Shown here piece after piece: positions 47,422 to 55,390 of a stretch of DNA of 64,000 nucleotides; within the stretch, counting starts at the first letter, position 1; each line of letters opens with the position of its first letter. The notes under the pieces were generated by a model, which was given only the letters and a program-made list of their open reading frames with translations, was not told where the DNA came from and ran no database searches. The DNA comes from a virus: the IMG/VR virus record IMGVR_UViG_3300005841_000936, positions 17,560 to 81,559 of that record; one strand, given 5' to 3'. The position numbers and the translations under genes were made by a program.

Positions 47422-47456
47422 ATACCGACAAGTGACTTAGTAACTTGTCGGTATCA
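47422..47456. promoter_or_regulatory. 35-base palindrome centred on operator copy 8
   Basis: Arms GATACCGACAAGT and ACTTGTCGGTATC are perfectly complementary. The central 13-mer GTGACTTAGTAAC (47433-47445) matches the operator consensus exactly, so symmetry extends more than ten bases beyond it. This is the only copy with such long arms. It lies between the winged-helix gene and the next gene, the expected place of an autoregulatory site. Confidence 0.7.
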
Positions 47457-47542
47457 GGCAGATTGCGGCGAAACCCTGGGTTAAGAGGGATGGAAGAAAC
47501 CGCGTCATATCATTAGGGTGCGTCACGTTTGAGAGGCGCAAC

Positions 47543-47785
47543 ATGATGAAGGACGAAATGATAATAACACTTTTGGATCATCTGCTTCGGTCATGGCTGC
47601 AGCAGTTTACGACCCAAGAAATTGGGTCTGACGTTGACAAAATACGGCTCCTGAATGCCGTTCGTCGAGAGGTAGATGTGGAACCTACCCCTCTTGTCCG
47701 CCAAGTTTATGAAGAGGTATTTTTAAGGGATGTGTGGACTGGAACCGACCCCCAGGGGAGATCAACGGGCGAAGCTACTCACTGA
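47543..47785 (+). CDS. Small hypothetical helical protein
   Basis: This is an 80-residue protein: MMKDEMIITLLDHLLRSWLQ, then GSDVDKIRLLNAVRREVDVE. It is acidic and helical. It is the first gene after the 35-base palindrome; GAGAGG lies about six bases before ATG ATG. Confidence 0.45.
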   Translation: MMKDEMIITLLDHLLRSWLQQFTTQEIGSDVDKIRLLNAVRREVDVEPTPLVRQVYEEVFLRDVWTGTDPQGRSTGEATH

Positions 47786-48203
47786 GCGGGACAACCGCTT
47801 GGCCGAGTTCATGAGACAGCAGCGACCTATCGCTGCTATAGCAGAGCTAGAAGGGTTGGAGGCGGACTACTGTCGTAAGCGGTGCCGGGTCGTGGCGGCA
47901 GAGCGTGGCATCGTCTACAAACCACCACGTCCAAGACCGGAAGACAAGGCCGAGAATATGTATGGCCTTTCTGACGAGAGTAAAGCGTTCCGGGTGGGGC
48001 TCGGAGAAATCCTCTACAAGCATAGGGAAAGCGGTCAGCATCAGCTGGATGTAGCTCGGGACATAGGGCTCATCCAGGCTGCGCAGGTGCGTGCCACTCA
48101 ACGACCTTTCAACCACAACTGGACGATCAGCCAGATCGAGCGGCTCGCCGTCGCGGTTGGTCGCCCATTCAAGGAGGTGCTGCTCGAATGTGCGAGCAAG
48201 TAA
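47730..48203 (+). CDS. HTH protein with Cro/CI-like C-terminal half
   Basis: This is a 157-residue protein. The C-terminal half (KAFRVGLGEILYKHRESGQH, QLDVARDIGLIQAAQVRATQ, WTISQIERLAVAVGRPFKEV) matches the five-helix XRE/Cro order. The N-terminal half (NRLAEFMRQQRPIAAIAELE, GLEADYCRKRCRVVAAERG) looks like a second HTH. It is therefore a candidate phage repressor. It lies beside the palindromic operator copy 8 and after the winged-helix gene. The start overlaps the gene before it by 56 bases, so a later start is possible. Confidence 0.5.
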   Translation: MCGLEPTPRGDQRAKLLTERDNRLAEFMRQQRPIAAIAELEGLEADYCRKRCRVVAAERGIVYKPPRPRPEDKAENMYGLSDESKAFRVGLGEILYKHRESGQHQLDVARDIGLIQAAQVRATQRPFNHNWTISQIERLAVAVGRPFKEVLLECASK

Positions 48204-48379
48204 AACAATATTTCGAGCTGGTAAGCCGGTTCCGGCAGCACGACGGTGGCTTGGTCCATACGAAGGTGCTCGAGGAGCTCGGTCAACTCTACTGTCGGAC
48301 GAGTTCGCCTCGCCTTCGCATCGCGATCGACAACTTCCTTGGGTCGCAACTGGACCGCGGCATGAAGGTGCCGTCATAA
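48188..48379 (+). CDS. Small hypothetical protein
   Basis: This is a 63-residue protein: MCEQVKQYFELVSRFRQHDG, then HTKVLEELGQLYCRTSSPRL. It is coupled to the HTH gene by a 16-base overlap. It is helical with no motif, possibly a small partner of the HTH protein. Confidence 0.4.
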   Translation: MCEQVKQYFELVSRFRQHDGGLVHTKVLEELGQLYCRTSSPRLRIAIDNFLGSQLDRGMKVPS

Positions 48380-48388
48380 CCACCCCAA

Positions 48389-48401
48389 CCCACTAGGTAA
48401 C
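48389..48401. promoter_or_regulatory. Operator-like palindrome copy 9 (two mismatches)
   Basis: CCCACTAGGTAAC keeps the right half-site and the centre but has lost the first two bases. It lies 10 bases after the stop of the 48188 gene and before the ribonucleotide reductase leader. Confidence 0.4.
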
Positions 48402-48446
48402 ATGCCTCGGAGGCTTGGACGCGCCGACTCCGAGGCGCTTACTGAA

Positions 48447-48473
48447 GAAGGTTCCCGCTCACGGAGAACCTTC
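48447..48473 (+). promoter_or_regulatory. Hairpin over the ribonucleotide reductase start
   Basis: GAAGGTTC and GAACCTTC form an 8-bp stem with an 11-base loop that holds the ribosome site GGAG. The ATG at 48475 is one base after the stem. Folding would hinder initiation, so translation may be controlled. No cobalamin riboswitch is visible upstream. Confidence 0.5.
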
Positions 48474-48474
48474 C

Positions 48475-50166
48475 ATGCACGTAGTCCAGCCCGCGCTTTC
48501 GGTCGCGGCAGAAAGCCCCTTCCGCTCGCAGTTCAGCGAGAATATTTTCAACTATAAATACAAGCACGAGCGCTGTGAGACGTGGGACCAGATGGCCGAC
48601 ACGCTGGTCGTCGATGTCTGCACCCAGTTCATGAACCTGGGCGATATGACGCAACTGGCTCAGTACATTGCCGACATGAAGTTCATCCCCGGCGGGCGCT
48701 ATCTCTATTATGCTGGTCGGAAAAAGCGCTTCTACAACAACTGTTATCTCCTGCGCTCGGAGGAGGACACGCGACAGGATTGGGCGAACCTTTCATGGAA
48801 GTCGGAGTCCGCACTGATGACCGGCGGCGGGATCGGCAACGACTATTCTGTTTACCGCGGCGAAGGCTCGCCGCTCGGATCCACCGGCGGTGTCGCCTCT
48901 GGCCCTATTTCGAAGATGGAAATGATCAACGAGATCGGCCGGCGCGTGATGCAGGGTGGCTCGAGGCGCAGCGCAATTTACGCCTCCCTCTCCGCCGAGC
49001 ATCCCGATGCTGAGAAGCTGCTCTTTACCAAGGATTGGGAACGTTATCCGGTACCGGGCACCGATCTCACGCTTGCCGATCTGAAGCGCAAGGACTTCAA
49101 CTGGCCCGCGCCGCTCGACATGACCAACATCAGTCTCAACTATGGCGACATCTGGCTCTCTCACTACCAGTCGACTGGCGATGTCGGTCACGTCTTCCGC
49201 ACCAACGTGCGTCAAGCATTGAAGTCGGCCGAGCCCGGCTTCTCCTTCAACTTCGGCAAGCATGCCAACGAGACGCTGCGCAACGCCTGCACCGAGGTCA
49301 CCAGCGAGGATGACAGCGACGTCTGCAACCTGGGTTCCCTGAACCTGGGCCGGATCAGCGATCTGGCTGAGCTGACTGACGTGATCAGGCTTGCCACCAT
49401 GTTCCTGATGTGCGGCACGCTGCGGGCTGAGCTGCCGTATGAGAAAGTGGCGCAAGTCCGGCTGAAGAACCGGCGCCTGGGCCTTGGCCTGATGGGCGTT
49501 CACGAGTGGCTCATTCAACGAGGATATAAATATGACGTCGTCCCCGAACTGCACGCATGGCTCGCGATCTACCGCGAGGAGAGCGATCGCATCTCGGAAC
49601 AATTTGCTGACCAGCTCAGCATCTCTCGCCCTGTCGCGAACCGTGCCATTGCCCCAACCGGAACCATCGGCATTCTTGCTGGCACCACCACTGGGATCGA
49701 ACCCCTTTTCGCCGTCGCTTATAAGCGTCGGTTCTTGAAGAACGGGACCGAGTGGCACTATCAATACGTCGTGGACGGTACGGCGCAGGAGATGATCCGG
49801 CGTTACGACACCGATCCCGACAGCATTGAGAGTGCGACTGATCTGTCCACCGACCCTGAGCGTCGCATCAAATTTCAGGCTGACGTGCAGGACTATGTCG
49901 ACATGGCGATCAGCTCGACCATCAACCTGCCCTCGTGGGGCAGCGATCACAACAACGAGGACAAGGTCGATGACTTCGCCGCGATCCTCGCGCGTTATGC
50001 TCATCGGCTTCGTGGGTTCACTGCATATCCGGACGGTGCGCGCGGCGGGCAGCCCCTTACCTCGGTCCCCTATCGCGAAGCGATGCAGCATCAGGGCGAA
50101 GAGTTCGTCGAGCAGAACCACGACGTCTGCGAATTGAGCGGCAAAGGCGGCTCTTGTGGCGTGTGA
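48475..50166 (+). CDS. nrdJ: Adenosylcobalamin-dependent (class II) ribonucleotide reductase
   Basis: This is a 563-residue protein. It has NNCYLL with the first redox Cys near residue 90, GGGIGNDYS, RNACTEV with the thiyl-radical Cys and Glu, VCNLGSLNLG with the partner Cys, and GTTTGIEPLFA. A C-terminal Cys pair in CELSGKGGSCGV could accept electrons. No small subunit (nrdB) or NrdD-type glycyl loop is present, and length and motifs fit a monomeric class II enzyme. It converts NTPs or NDPs to deoxy forms for phage DNA. The start is at 48475, with a TTG further upstream rejected. Confidence 0.8.
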   Translation: MHVVQPALSVAAESPFRSQFSENIFNYKYKHERCETWDQMADTLVVDVCTQFMNLGDMTQLAQYIADMKFIPGGRYLYYAGRKKRFYNNCYLLRSEEDTRQDWANLSWKSESALMTGGGIGNDYSVYRGEGSPLGSTGGVASGPISKMEMINEIGRRVMQGGSRRSAIYASLSAEHPDAEKLLFTKDWERYPVPGTDLTLADLKRKDFNWPAPLDMTNISLNYGDIWLSHYQSTGDVGHVFRTNVRQALKSAEPGFSFNFGKHANETLRNACTEVTSEDDSDVCNLGSLNLGRISDLAELTDVIRLATMFLMCGTLRAELPYEKVAQVRLKNRRLGLGLMGVHEWLIQRGYKYDVVPELHAWLAIYREESDRISEQFADQLSISRPVANRAIAPTGTIGILAGTTTGIEPLFAVAYKRRFLKNGTEWHYQYVVDGTAQEMIRRYDTDPDSIESATDLSTDPERRIKFQADVQDYVDMAISSTINLPSWGSDHNNEDKVDDFAAILARYAHRLRGFTAYPDGARGGQPLTSVPYREAMQHQGEEFVEQNHDVCELSGKGGSCGV

Positions 50167-50175
50167 CTAAGTAAC
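50163..50175. promoter_or_regulatory. Operator-like palindrome copy 10
   Basis: GTGACTAAGTAAC is an exact match overlapping the TGA of the ribonucleotide reductase gene. It contains stops in all three forward frames and is followed by CTTC. A terminator is 24 bases downstream. Confidence 0.65.
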
Positions 50176-50198
50176 TTCCTCCGCAATGCAAGACTATC

Positions 50199-50234
50199 GA
50201 GCCCCGCCGGGCGTACTGGCGGGGCTCTATTTTT
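50199..50234 (+). terminator. Rho-independent terminator after ribonucleotide reductase
   Basis: GAGCCCCGCC and GGCGGGGCTC form a 10-bp stem with a 9-base loop, followed by TATTTTTG. This is a strong terminator closing the ribonucleotide reductase unit. Confidence 0.9.
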
Positions 50235-50285
50235 GTGAAATTTTTCCGGGGAATTGTTCCGGATTCTACATGAGGTCGAAAAGTT

Positions 50286-50541
50286 ATGACGGTGGTCACA
50301 CCCTTGGTCCCAATGTCAGCTGGCATCAGTCTGATGAGTGGGGCCATGTTTGATTACATGAACCCCGGCGCCACCGAGGTGGCGATCGATGATATCGCCC
50401 ATGCTCTGTCGAACATCTGTCGTTTCGCAGGGCGCACGAGAGCTCGGTACCGACCTTGCCACGATCGCCGCGGAGAACGCAGCCAAGCTTGCCGACCGCA
50501 AGGCCCGTGGCGTGCTGGGTGGATCAGGTGACAACCGATGA
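50286..50541 (+). pseudogene. Chimeric remnant: HD-hydrolase start joined out of frame to a MazG-like end
   Basis: From ATG 50286 the frame encodes GISLMSGAMFDYMNPGATEV and IDDIAHALSNICRFAGRT, the N-terminal half of a YfbR-like HD phosphohydrolase, but the HD catalytic part is missing. One frame over, from about 50430, the sequence reads ARELGTDLATIAAENAAKLA and DRKARGVLGGSGDNR, which looks like the C-terminus of a MazG-type pyrophosphohydrolase. The likely cause is a deletion joining two neighbouring nucleotide-metabolism genes with loss of frame. It ends in ATGA with the next gene. Confidence 0.55.
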
Positions 50542-50759
50542 ATGTGTTTCTCGCGACAACTGCTGTTGACGATAATGGCAGCGGGAAAACCTACCCGGTA
50601 ATTGTACGCGTAGATGCCATCGACGTTGTAATGGCTCTACCTGACGACGTCATATCCGGAGCACACTCGATAATCACGATCAGGCATCGTGAGTACCCCC
50701 TTCACTGCGAAGATACGTTCGAGAAGATAATTGAGAAGCTTCGTGAGGTGCCGCAATGA
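50538..50759 (+). CDS. Small hypothetical protein
   Basis: This 73-residue protein is beta-rich: MNVFLATTAVDDNGSGKTYP, VIVRVDAIDVVMALPDDVIS. It is coupled at its start and end by ATGA. No motif was seen. Confidence 0.5.
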   Translation: MNVFLATTAVDDNGSGKTYPVIVRVDAIDVVMALPDDVISGAHSIITIRHREYPLHCEDTFEKIIEKLREVPQ

Positions 50760-50950
50760 TCTGGAAGGTTGCTCTCGCCCTCTACCTGTTCATCGGGTTG
50801 ATGATTGGCCTGACGCTCGCGTGGGCGGTGCCCGCCACCAACATCTTCGGTGTCATTTATTTGACGTTGATCTGGCCGGTGTGGGTGTCTCAGGAGCTCA
50901 CGGGAATCCACCCTCCCGTGCCAATGTGGATGTTCACCTTTGACACCTGA
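50756..50950 (+). CDS. Small membrane protein with two spans
   Basis: This is a 64-residue protein: WKVALALYLFIGLMIGLTLA and NIFGVIYLTLIWPVWVSQEL are hydrophobic spans. It overlaps both neighbours. Function is unknown. Confidence 0.55.
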   Translation: MIWKVALALYLFIGLMIGLTLAWAVPATNIFGVIYLTLIWPVWVSQELTGIHPPVPMWMFTFDT

Positions 50951-51206
50951 CCTAATCAACGGCCTGTTCGAGGCCAGTGGCGCCTGCGCTGTCGGCCTCA
51001 GTGTCCTTCGCATAATGAAGGACCGGCGCTACTCCGGCATGCATCCTTTCATGACCGTGTTCTTCCAGACCTGGGGTCTGTGGAACCTCTATTATTATCC
51101 GTCGATCAACCAGCCTTGGTCGACTGCGGGCGGGGTCCTCCTCGCCCTCGCCAACACCCTTTATCTCTCTCAGATGTGGAGATTTCGACATGGCCCACGG
51201 CCCTGA
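50940..51206 (+). CDS. Small membrane protein (TTG start)
   Basis: This is an 88-residue protein. The middle and end are hydrophobic and aromatic (MTVFFQTWGLWNLYYYPSIN, GGVLLALANTLYLSQMWRF). The TTG at 50940 overlaps the stop of the previous gene; no better start is near. It could pair with the two-span protein before it. Confidence 0.5.
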   Translation: MTPDLINGLFEASGACAVGLSVLRIMKDRRYSGMHPFMTVFFQTWGLWNLYYYPSINQPWSTAGGVLLALANTLYLSQMWRFRHGPRP

Positions 51207-51363
51207 AGTGAAGACTAGCGACGAGCTGACGTTCCTCCGATACTTTTATCGCAATGTGGATGGTGCACTCGGTCCAGGTTCGGACGACGTCTATTATGCC
51301 ATCAAACGGAACTATGTTGCAGACACTGGCAATCGCATTCCGCGGGATTATCGCGATGAATAA
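51190..51363 (+). CDS. 57-residue hypothetical protein
   Basis: MAHGPEVKTSDELTFLRYFY continues DVYYAIKRNYVADTGNRIPR and ends DYRDE. It starts inside the end of the preceding gene and overlaps the ATG of the following gene by eight bases. The polar, mixed composition and tight packing support a real gene. Confidence 0.5.
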   Translation: MAHGPEVKTSDELTFLRYFYRNVDGALGPGSDDVYYAIKRNYVADTGNRIPRDYRDE

Positions 51364-51901
51364 CGGCCCTGAACTCTGGGACGCGATCTTAGCTGAGATG
51401 CAGCCAGGTGCTATTATCGCCGGCGGAGCCGTGCGCGACTATTTCCTGGGCGTTGAGCCGAAGGATATCGACGTGTTCATGGGCGACAAACCAACGCCGG
51501 AGGCAAGTGTGCTTTCAGGCTGCTGGGATCTGAGCCAGTTAAGCTGCGCATATGACGCCCGCTCCGGTCTGGGCCGCATCGACAACACCTACGAGCGTAT
51601 CGAGGAATACGCTGCGGTGACCGGCATCGTTCTGGTGAGCACCGGTACCTTGTTCGATCACCGTGTCGACGCCATCGTCATGGACAATTTCGATCCAACC
51701 ACATTGGTCGAAGGCTTCGACTTTGGCATTACCCGGTGCTGGTACGACGGCGAGATCCATGACACGCCTGAAGCTCGAAACGATCGCTATTACGGCACCG
51801 TCACCATGCTGCTTGACAGTCGCAAAGAACGCAGCCTGGCTCGGTTTGATCGTTTCAATAAGCGGACGGGCGGTGGCTGGAAGCTGGTGTTTGGGACGTG
51901 A
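51356..51901 (+). CDS. Nucleotidyltransferase-like protein
   Basis: This is a 181-residue protein. IIAGGAVRDYFLGVEPKDID with VFMGDKP resembles the GGxxRD...DxD active-site start of the pol-beta-type nucleotidyltransferase superfamily, as in CCA-adding enzymes. The remainder, including DFGITRCWYDGEIHDTPEAR, is typical of short phage homologues. It may modify tRNA ends or nucleotides. ATG 51356 is chosen because an upstream frame start at 51254 overlaps another gene. Confidence 0.6.
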   Translation: MNNGPELWDAILAEMQPGAIIAGGAVRDYFLGVEPKDIDVFMGDKPTPEASVLSGCWDLSQLSCAYDARSGLGRIDNTYERIEEYAAVTGIVLVSTGTLFDHRVDAIVMDNFDPTTLVEGFDFGITRCWYDGEIHDTPEARNDRYYGTVTMLLDSRKERSLARFDRFNKRTGGGWKLVFGT

Positions 51902-53367
51902 ACGCACCCACCCTCCGACCTTACCAGGTCGAGGATCTCGCCTTTCATATAGCCAATCCCAAATCCCTAAACACCAGTGATCCCGGCACCGGAAAAACCC
52001 CGACTGTCTGCGTGCTGGCATGGTATCACTGGGCTCGGCGCCAGAAGAAGACAGTGTGGGCCATGCCGCTGTCGCTGCGTGACAAGAATAAGGAGGAACT
52101 GCTCCGCTTCACCGGCTTCAAGTCGGAGGACGTGGTGATCCTCACCAGTGATCACGCCGCGCTGACGGAGGACTGGACCGGTCCAACATTCACGCGGAAT
52201 AAGCGGGTGCGCAGACCGACCGGTCGTATCGGTCCGGACGGTGAGCCTGAGACTAAGATGGTCGACGAGCCTATCGTCGCCAAGGACCTGATTGCCGCGG
52301 CGAAAGAAGCCAAGGTTTTCATCGTCACGTTCGCATTCTTATCCAGCCACTGGAGGCGTCTGCTCGCCACGATCCCCGACATCGATCTCTTCCTGGTGGA
52401 TGAGCTTCACCTTGGGTACGGCGGGCCTGCGTCCGCGCAGACTGAAAGCTTTTATTTCGTCAATCGGCACGTCAATAATTTCTGTGGCATGACCGGCACG
52501 TTGATCGACGGTCGGCTCGACTCCGCCTTCCCTGCCATCCATGTGATCGAACCCCGGTATTACGGCGGCTATGGTGGTTTCCTCGACGAGCATTCTCTCT
52601 GGACCAACAACTATGGCAAGGTTGAGGTCTGGAAGGGCGAGGAGAAACTGAAGCAGATCCTGGCCCGGCACTCGGTCCAGCACACTTTCACCGAGGTGTA
52701 CGGCGACGAGCCAGTTCACTTTGAAACTGTCACCGGGCCCATGGGTCCGATCCAGCGTGAGGAATACGACAAGTTTCACGAGCAAGCGATGCTCGAGCTG
52801 GAAGACGGACGCATTCTTGATGGCTCGATGCCTGGCGTTGCGCTGATCCGCGCGACGCAGATCATGGGCCATCCTGAAACCTATCTCCTGGCCAAGGGCG
52901 AGATCCTTTGGAAGGACAAGAAGCTGATGGAGTACGCGACGGAGGGCCGGCCGATGCTGGTCTTCTCCGCTGCGGTCGCCGAACAGGAACGTTGCCAGCG
53001 TGTCCTGCAGGACCAGGGCCTGCGCGCTGGCCTGATCAACAATACAGTATCCGGACCAAAGCGGTCCGCGATCGATGCAGCTTTCCGTGCAGGAGAGCTC
53101 GACGCAATCGTCGCCTCGGGACCAACGGCCGGTATCGGTTGGAATTGGGAACGAGCCGACCATGTCATCAACGTCTCAGTCGATTACAAAGACGTCAACT
53201 TTCTCCAGGCTTACCGCCGCGCCAGCCGCGGCACCAGGACTTCGGTCCTGCGTGTCACTACGCTGGAATATGAGAACTCCATCGACCGTCGCAAGTTCGA
53301 TATCCTCACCGCCAAGTCGGTGATCGCGAACAAGGTCGATCCTAACCGTAAAGTTCTTGCCTTCTAA
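51898..53367 (+). CDS. SF2 (SNF2-like) DNA helicase
   Basis: This is a 489-residue protein with a GTG start. Q-motif-like APTLRPYQVEDLAFHIANPK is followed by Walker A TSDPGTGKTPTV, Walker B LFLVDELHLGY, motif III GMTGTLIDGR, and the second RecA domain with motif V ASGPTAGIGWNWERA and motif VI QAYRRASRGTR. It may remodel or unwind DNA in replication or recombination. Its stop TAA lies inside operator copy 11. Confidence 0.8.
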   Translation: MNAPTLRPYQVEDLAFHIANPKSLNTSDPGTGKTPTVCVLAWYHWARRQKKTVWAMPLSLRDKNKEELLRFTGFKSEDVVILTSDHAALTEDWTGPTFTRNKRVRRPTGRIGPDGEPETKMVDEPIVAKDLIAAAKEAKVFIVTFAFLSSHWRRLLATIPDIDLFLVDELHLGYGGPASAQTESFYFVNRHVNNFCGMTGTLIDGRLDSAFPAIHVIEPRYYGGYGGFLDEHSLWTNNYGKVEVWKGEEKLKQILARHSVQHTFTEVYGDEPVHFETVTGPMGPIQREEYDKFHEQAMLELEDGRILDGSMPGVALIRATQIMGHPETYLLAKGEILWKDKKLMEYATEGRPMLVFSAAVAEQERCQRVLQDQGLRAGLINNTVSGPKRSAIDAAFRAGELDAIVASGPTAGIGWNWERADHVINVSVDYKDVNFLQAYRRASRGTRTSVLRVTTLEYENSIDRRKFDILTAKSVIANKVDPNRKVLAF

Positions 53368-53376
53368 CTAGGTAAC
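53364..53376. promoter_or_regulatory. Operator-like palindrome copy 11 (one mismatch)
   Basis: CTAACTAGGTAAC differs in the first base only and overlaps the helicase stop. A GC-rich imperfect hairpin (53384-53408) follows, then the next ATG at 53454. Confidence 0.6.
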
Positions 53377-53453
53377 TTCTCCCTCTTCCCGAGCAATCTG
53401 CTTCGGAAGGGCGCATATATTCGACTCTGCAACTTGAAATAGGAATCTTTAAT

Positions 53454-54131
53454 ATGGCAACTGCCCCCAACGCACTCGATGCGATCATGAGTGAAGCCGA
53501 AACTGCTGCTGCGAACTTCACGCCGCCTGTTCCGATCCCCGTTCAGGTACCTGTCGCCGCAAACAATAACCAAGCCCTCGCGAAACCCTCGATGGATAAC
53601 TTCCTCGATGGCGGCGGCATGGACGTCGATCAATACTTCCGGGTGAAGCCGGATGGCATTCGTATCGGTGACGATATGAAGGGTCTCGTCGATGAAATCA
53701 TCGGTGAGATTGACATGACGGAAGTCACGCCGATCTATTCCTCGCGGCATGAGAGCGGCGGCAACACGAAGTTCGTCAAGAGCTACGACGGTGCCACCAC
53801 CCCGAGCGGCGAGAATTTCCAGCAGCTCGTCGCCCAGTTGACCGCGACCAACCAGAAAAACTCGGGCATCTACCAGACGGTGGAGATTCCGGTGACGCTG
53901 GTGAACGATGTCGCCGACCCGAAGACCAAGCTCGTCTTCGAAGCCGGCACTCGCGTTGGTCTGACCCCGTCGGTGACAGGCTTCAAGTCTTACCAGAGCT
54001 TCGCGAAGAAGCTCCGGACTCAGGACCCGAGCCTACTTAGCCAGACGCTAGTGGTGAAGCTTACTCATCGCCAGCGGAAGAATAACGCGGGCAACGAATG
54101 GGGCGTGGTTGACTTCGAGCTCGCCGCCTGA
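53454..54131 (+). CDS. ssDNA-binding protein candidate
   Basis: This is a 225-residue protein. A flexible Pro/Ala/Asn-rich start is followed by a beta-rich region (RVKPDGIRIGDDMKGLVDEI, EIPVTLVNDVADPKTKLVFE, TRVGLTPSVTGFKSYQSFAK) and a basic C-terminus (VVKLTHRQRKNNAGNEWGVV). Placed directly before the DnaA-like, flap exonuclease and polymerase genes, it fits a phage ssDNA-binding protein, though the OB fold could not be confirmed. AGGAAT precedes the start; it is the first gene after copy 11. Confidence 0.45.
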   Translation: MATAPNALDAIMSEAETAAANFTPPVPIPVQVPVAANNNQALAKPSMDNFLDGGGMDVDQYFRVKPDGIRIGDDMKGLVDEIIGEIDMTEVTPIYSSRHESGGNTKFVKSYDGATTPSGENFQQLVAQLTATNQKNSGIYQTVEIPVTLVNDVADPKTKLVFEAGTRVGLTPSVTGFKSYQSFAKKLRTQDPSLLSQTLVVKLTHRQRKNNAGNEWGVVDFELAA

Positions 54132-54463
54132 TGCTCGCGGTGGATTCTGCCCAATCCACCAACGTGAGGCGCGAACCGATCGGTTCGCGCCTCATAAGCA
54201 TTGCTGAAAATTATTATGACCTGTCCCCCGGAACGCTGCGCAACAAGAAGCGCCGCAATGGCCGGGTGTCCCGCGCACGTTGGGCAGTCGCAACCGTTCT
54301 AACCGACGCTGTCGGTTGGAGCCAGCCTCGCATCGGCGGTCTTCTGAACGCCGACGCCTCCGCCATTCATTATGCCTATCGCCGATCGCAGCAACTGCTG
54401 CGGAGCGATCCCCTATTCTTCGACATCGTCAGGAAGCTGACGGAGGAAGTATCGCCGACATGA
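54131..54463 (+). CDS. DnaA domain IV-like DNA-binding protein
   Basis: This 110-residue protein contains YYDLSPGTLRNKKRRNGRVS, RARWAVATVLTDAVGWSQPR and IGGLLNADASAIHYAYRRSQ, which follow the order of the DnaA C-terminal HTH. That order is a basic start, a helix with R-x-x-A, and a recognition segment equivalent to the DnaA DHSTV signature (here DASAI). It could bind DnaA-box-like sites and start phage replication. No AAA+ part exists. It overlaps the gene before it by one base. Confidence 0.65.
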   Translation: MLAVDSAQSTNVRREPIGSRLISIAENYYDLSPGTLRNKKRRNGRVSRARWAVATVLTDAVGWSQPRIGGLLNADASAIHYAYRRSQQLLRSDPLFFDIVRKLTEEVSPT

Positions 54464-54636
54464 TCGATGAACAACTCGACGTTATTGTCCGCACCGGTCT
54501 CGCCGCTTTGGACGATCCCGACGTCCAGGTCCTGGGCTTACATAAGGATGATGCCCGCGTCCTCCTCCATGCCGCTCGCGTGGGTGGTCACGTCATGCCG
54601 GAGCTGGTTCGTGCTGCATCTATACGACGGAAATAA
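54460..54636 (+). CDS. 58-residue hypothetical protein
   Basis: MIDEQLDVIVRTGLAALDDP, then GLHKDDARVLLHAARVGGHV. It is helical and coupled by ATGA to the DnaA-like gene. It overlaps the flap exonuclease start by 26 bases. Confidence 0.45.
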   Translation: MIDEQLDVIVRTGLAALDDPDVQVLGLHKDDARVLLHAARVGGHVMPELVRAASIRRK

Positions 54637-55390
54637 TTGCCTCCTTCGTGCGCTCGATGCTGTTGGACACGAACGCATCGGTCTTCGCATGCGCTATGAG
54701 AACTGCAACAACGGAGAGCAGCACATTTATTGCTGGGACGGTCGCAATCACAACGCCCGTCGGCAAGATATTTACCCCGCATACAAGGCCAATCGTGTTC
54801 CGATGGGCGAGGATAGATTTGCCCAGATCGGTTTGTTTCGAGAAGCACTAAGCCATAGCTGCGCTGCACAGATCGAATGCGATGGCTGGGAAGCTGACGA
54901 TGTGATTGGTGCTCTCGTGCATCGGTTCGCCACTAAGCATGTGCCTGTCACGGTCTACACCAACGACCTCGATTATTGGCAGCTCATGGTCTACAAAAAT
55001 GTCACGATCAACGGCATTCAGATGAAGTCTGTGCCTGATTGTGAGCCACATCACATTCCGATCTACAAGGCCTTGGTCGGGGACAGCTCGGACAATATTA
55101 TTGGCATCCACGGTTTCGGCAAGAAGAGCTGGAATGCTCTCACTCTTCCGCAACGCAAGATGCTGCAGCGGGCGATTGAGAACGATGACGTTTCGATTAT
55201 CATTGGCATGCCGCTCCCCACTCGCGTGATGAATCTCCTCATGGACCCTGCCAACCGTGCCGCGGCGCGTGCGGCGCTTGCCGTCACACGCTTTATCCCC
55301 GTTCCCGACAATGAACTAAACGCCGGCATCAAGCCCGGCACGCTCAATCGTGAAGCGGCGAACCAACTTTTCAAAAGGTATTTTCTCTGA
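54611..55390 (+). CDS. 5'-3' flap exonuclease
   Basis: This protein is 259 residues from GTG 54611 (VLHLYDGNNCLLRALDAVG, giving the first metal ligand Asp at residue 6). The family blocks follow in order: IYCWDGRNHNARRQDIYPAY with KANR, CDGWEADDVIGALVHRF, VTVYTNDLDYWQLM and VGDSSDNIIGIHGFGKKS (H3TH). It removes RNA primers and flaps, a job done by the N-terminal domain of cellular Pol I. The polymerase gene follows, so the two activities are split. Confidence 0.85.
   Translation: MLHLYDGNNCLLRALDAVGHERIGLRMRYENCNNGEQHIYCWDGRNHNARRQDIYPAYKANRVPMGEDRFAQIGLFREALSHSCAAQIECDGWEADDVIGALVHRFATKHVPVTVYTNDLDYWQLMVYKNVTINGIQMKSVPDCEPHHIPIYKALVGDSSDNIIGIHGFGKKSWNALTLPQRKMLQRAIENDDVSIIIGMPLPTRVMNLLMDPANRAAARAALAVTRFIPVPDNELNAGIKPGTLNREAANQLFKRYFL

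Noticed and set aside
48380-48474. Cobalamin riboswitch before the ribonucleotide reductase
   Set aside because: The gap is under 100 bases and lacks the B12 box; the visible structures are simple hairpins.
48793-50121. Minus-strand frame of 442 codons opposite the ribonucleotide reductase
   Set aside because: The plus-strand product has complete catalytic motifs; the antisense frame is a side effect of high GC at third positions.
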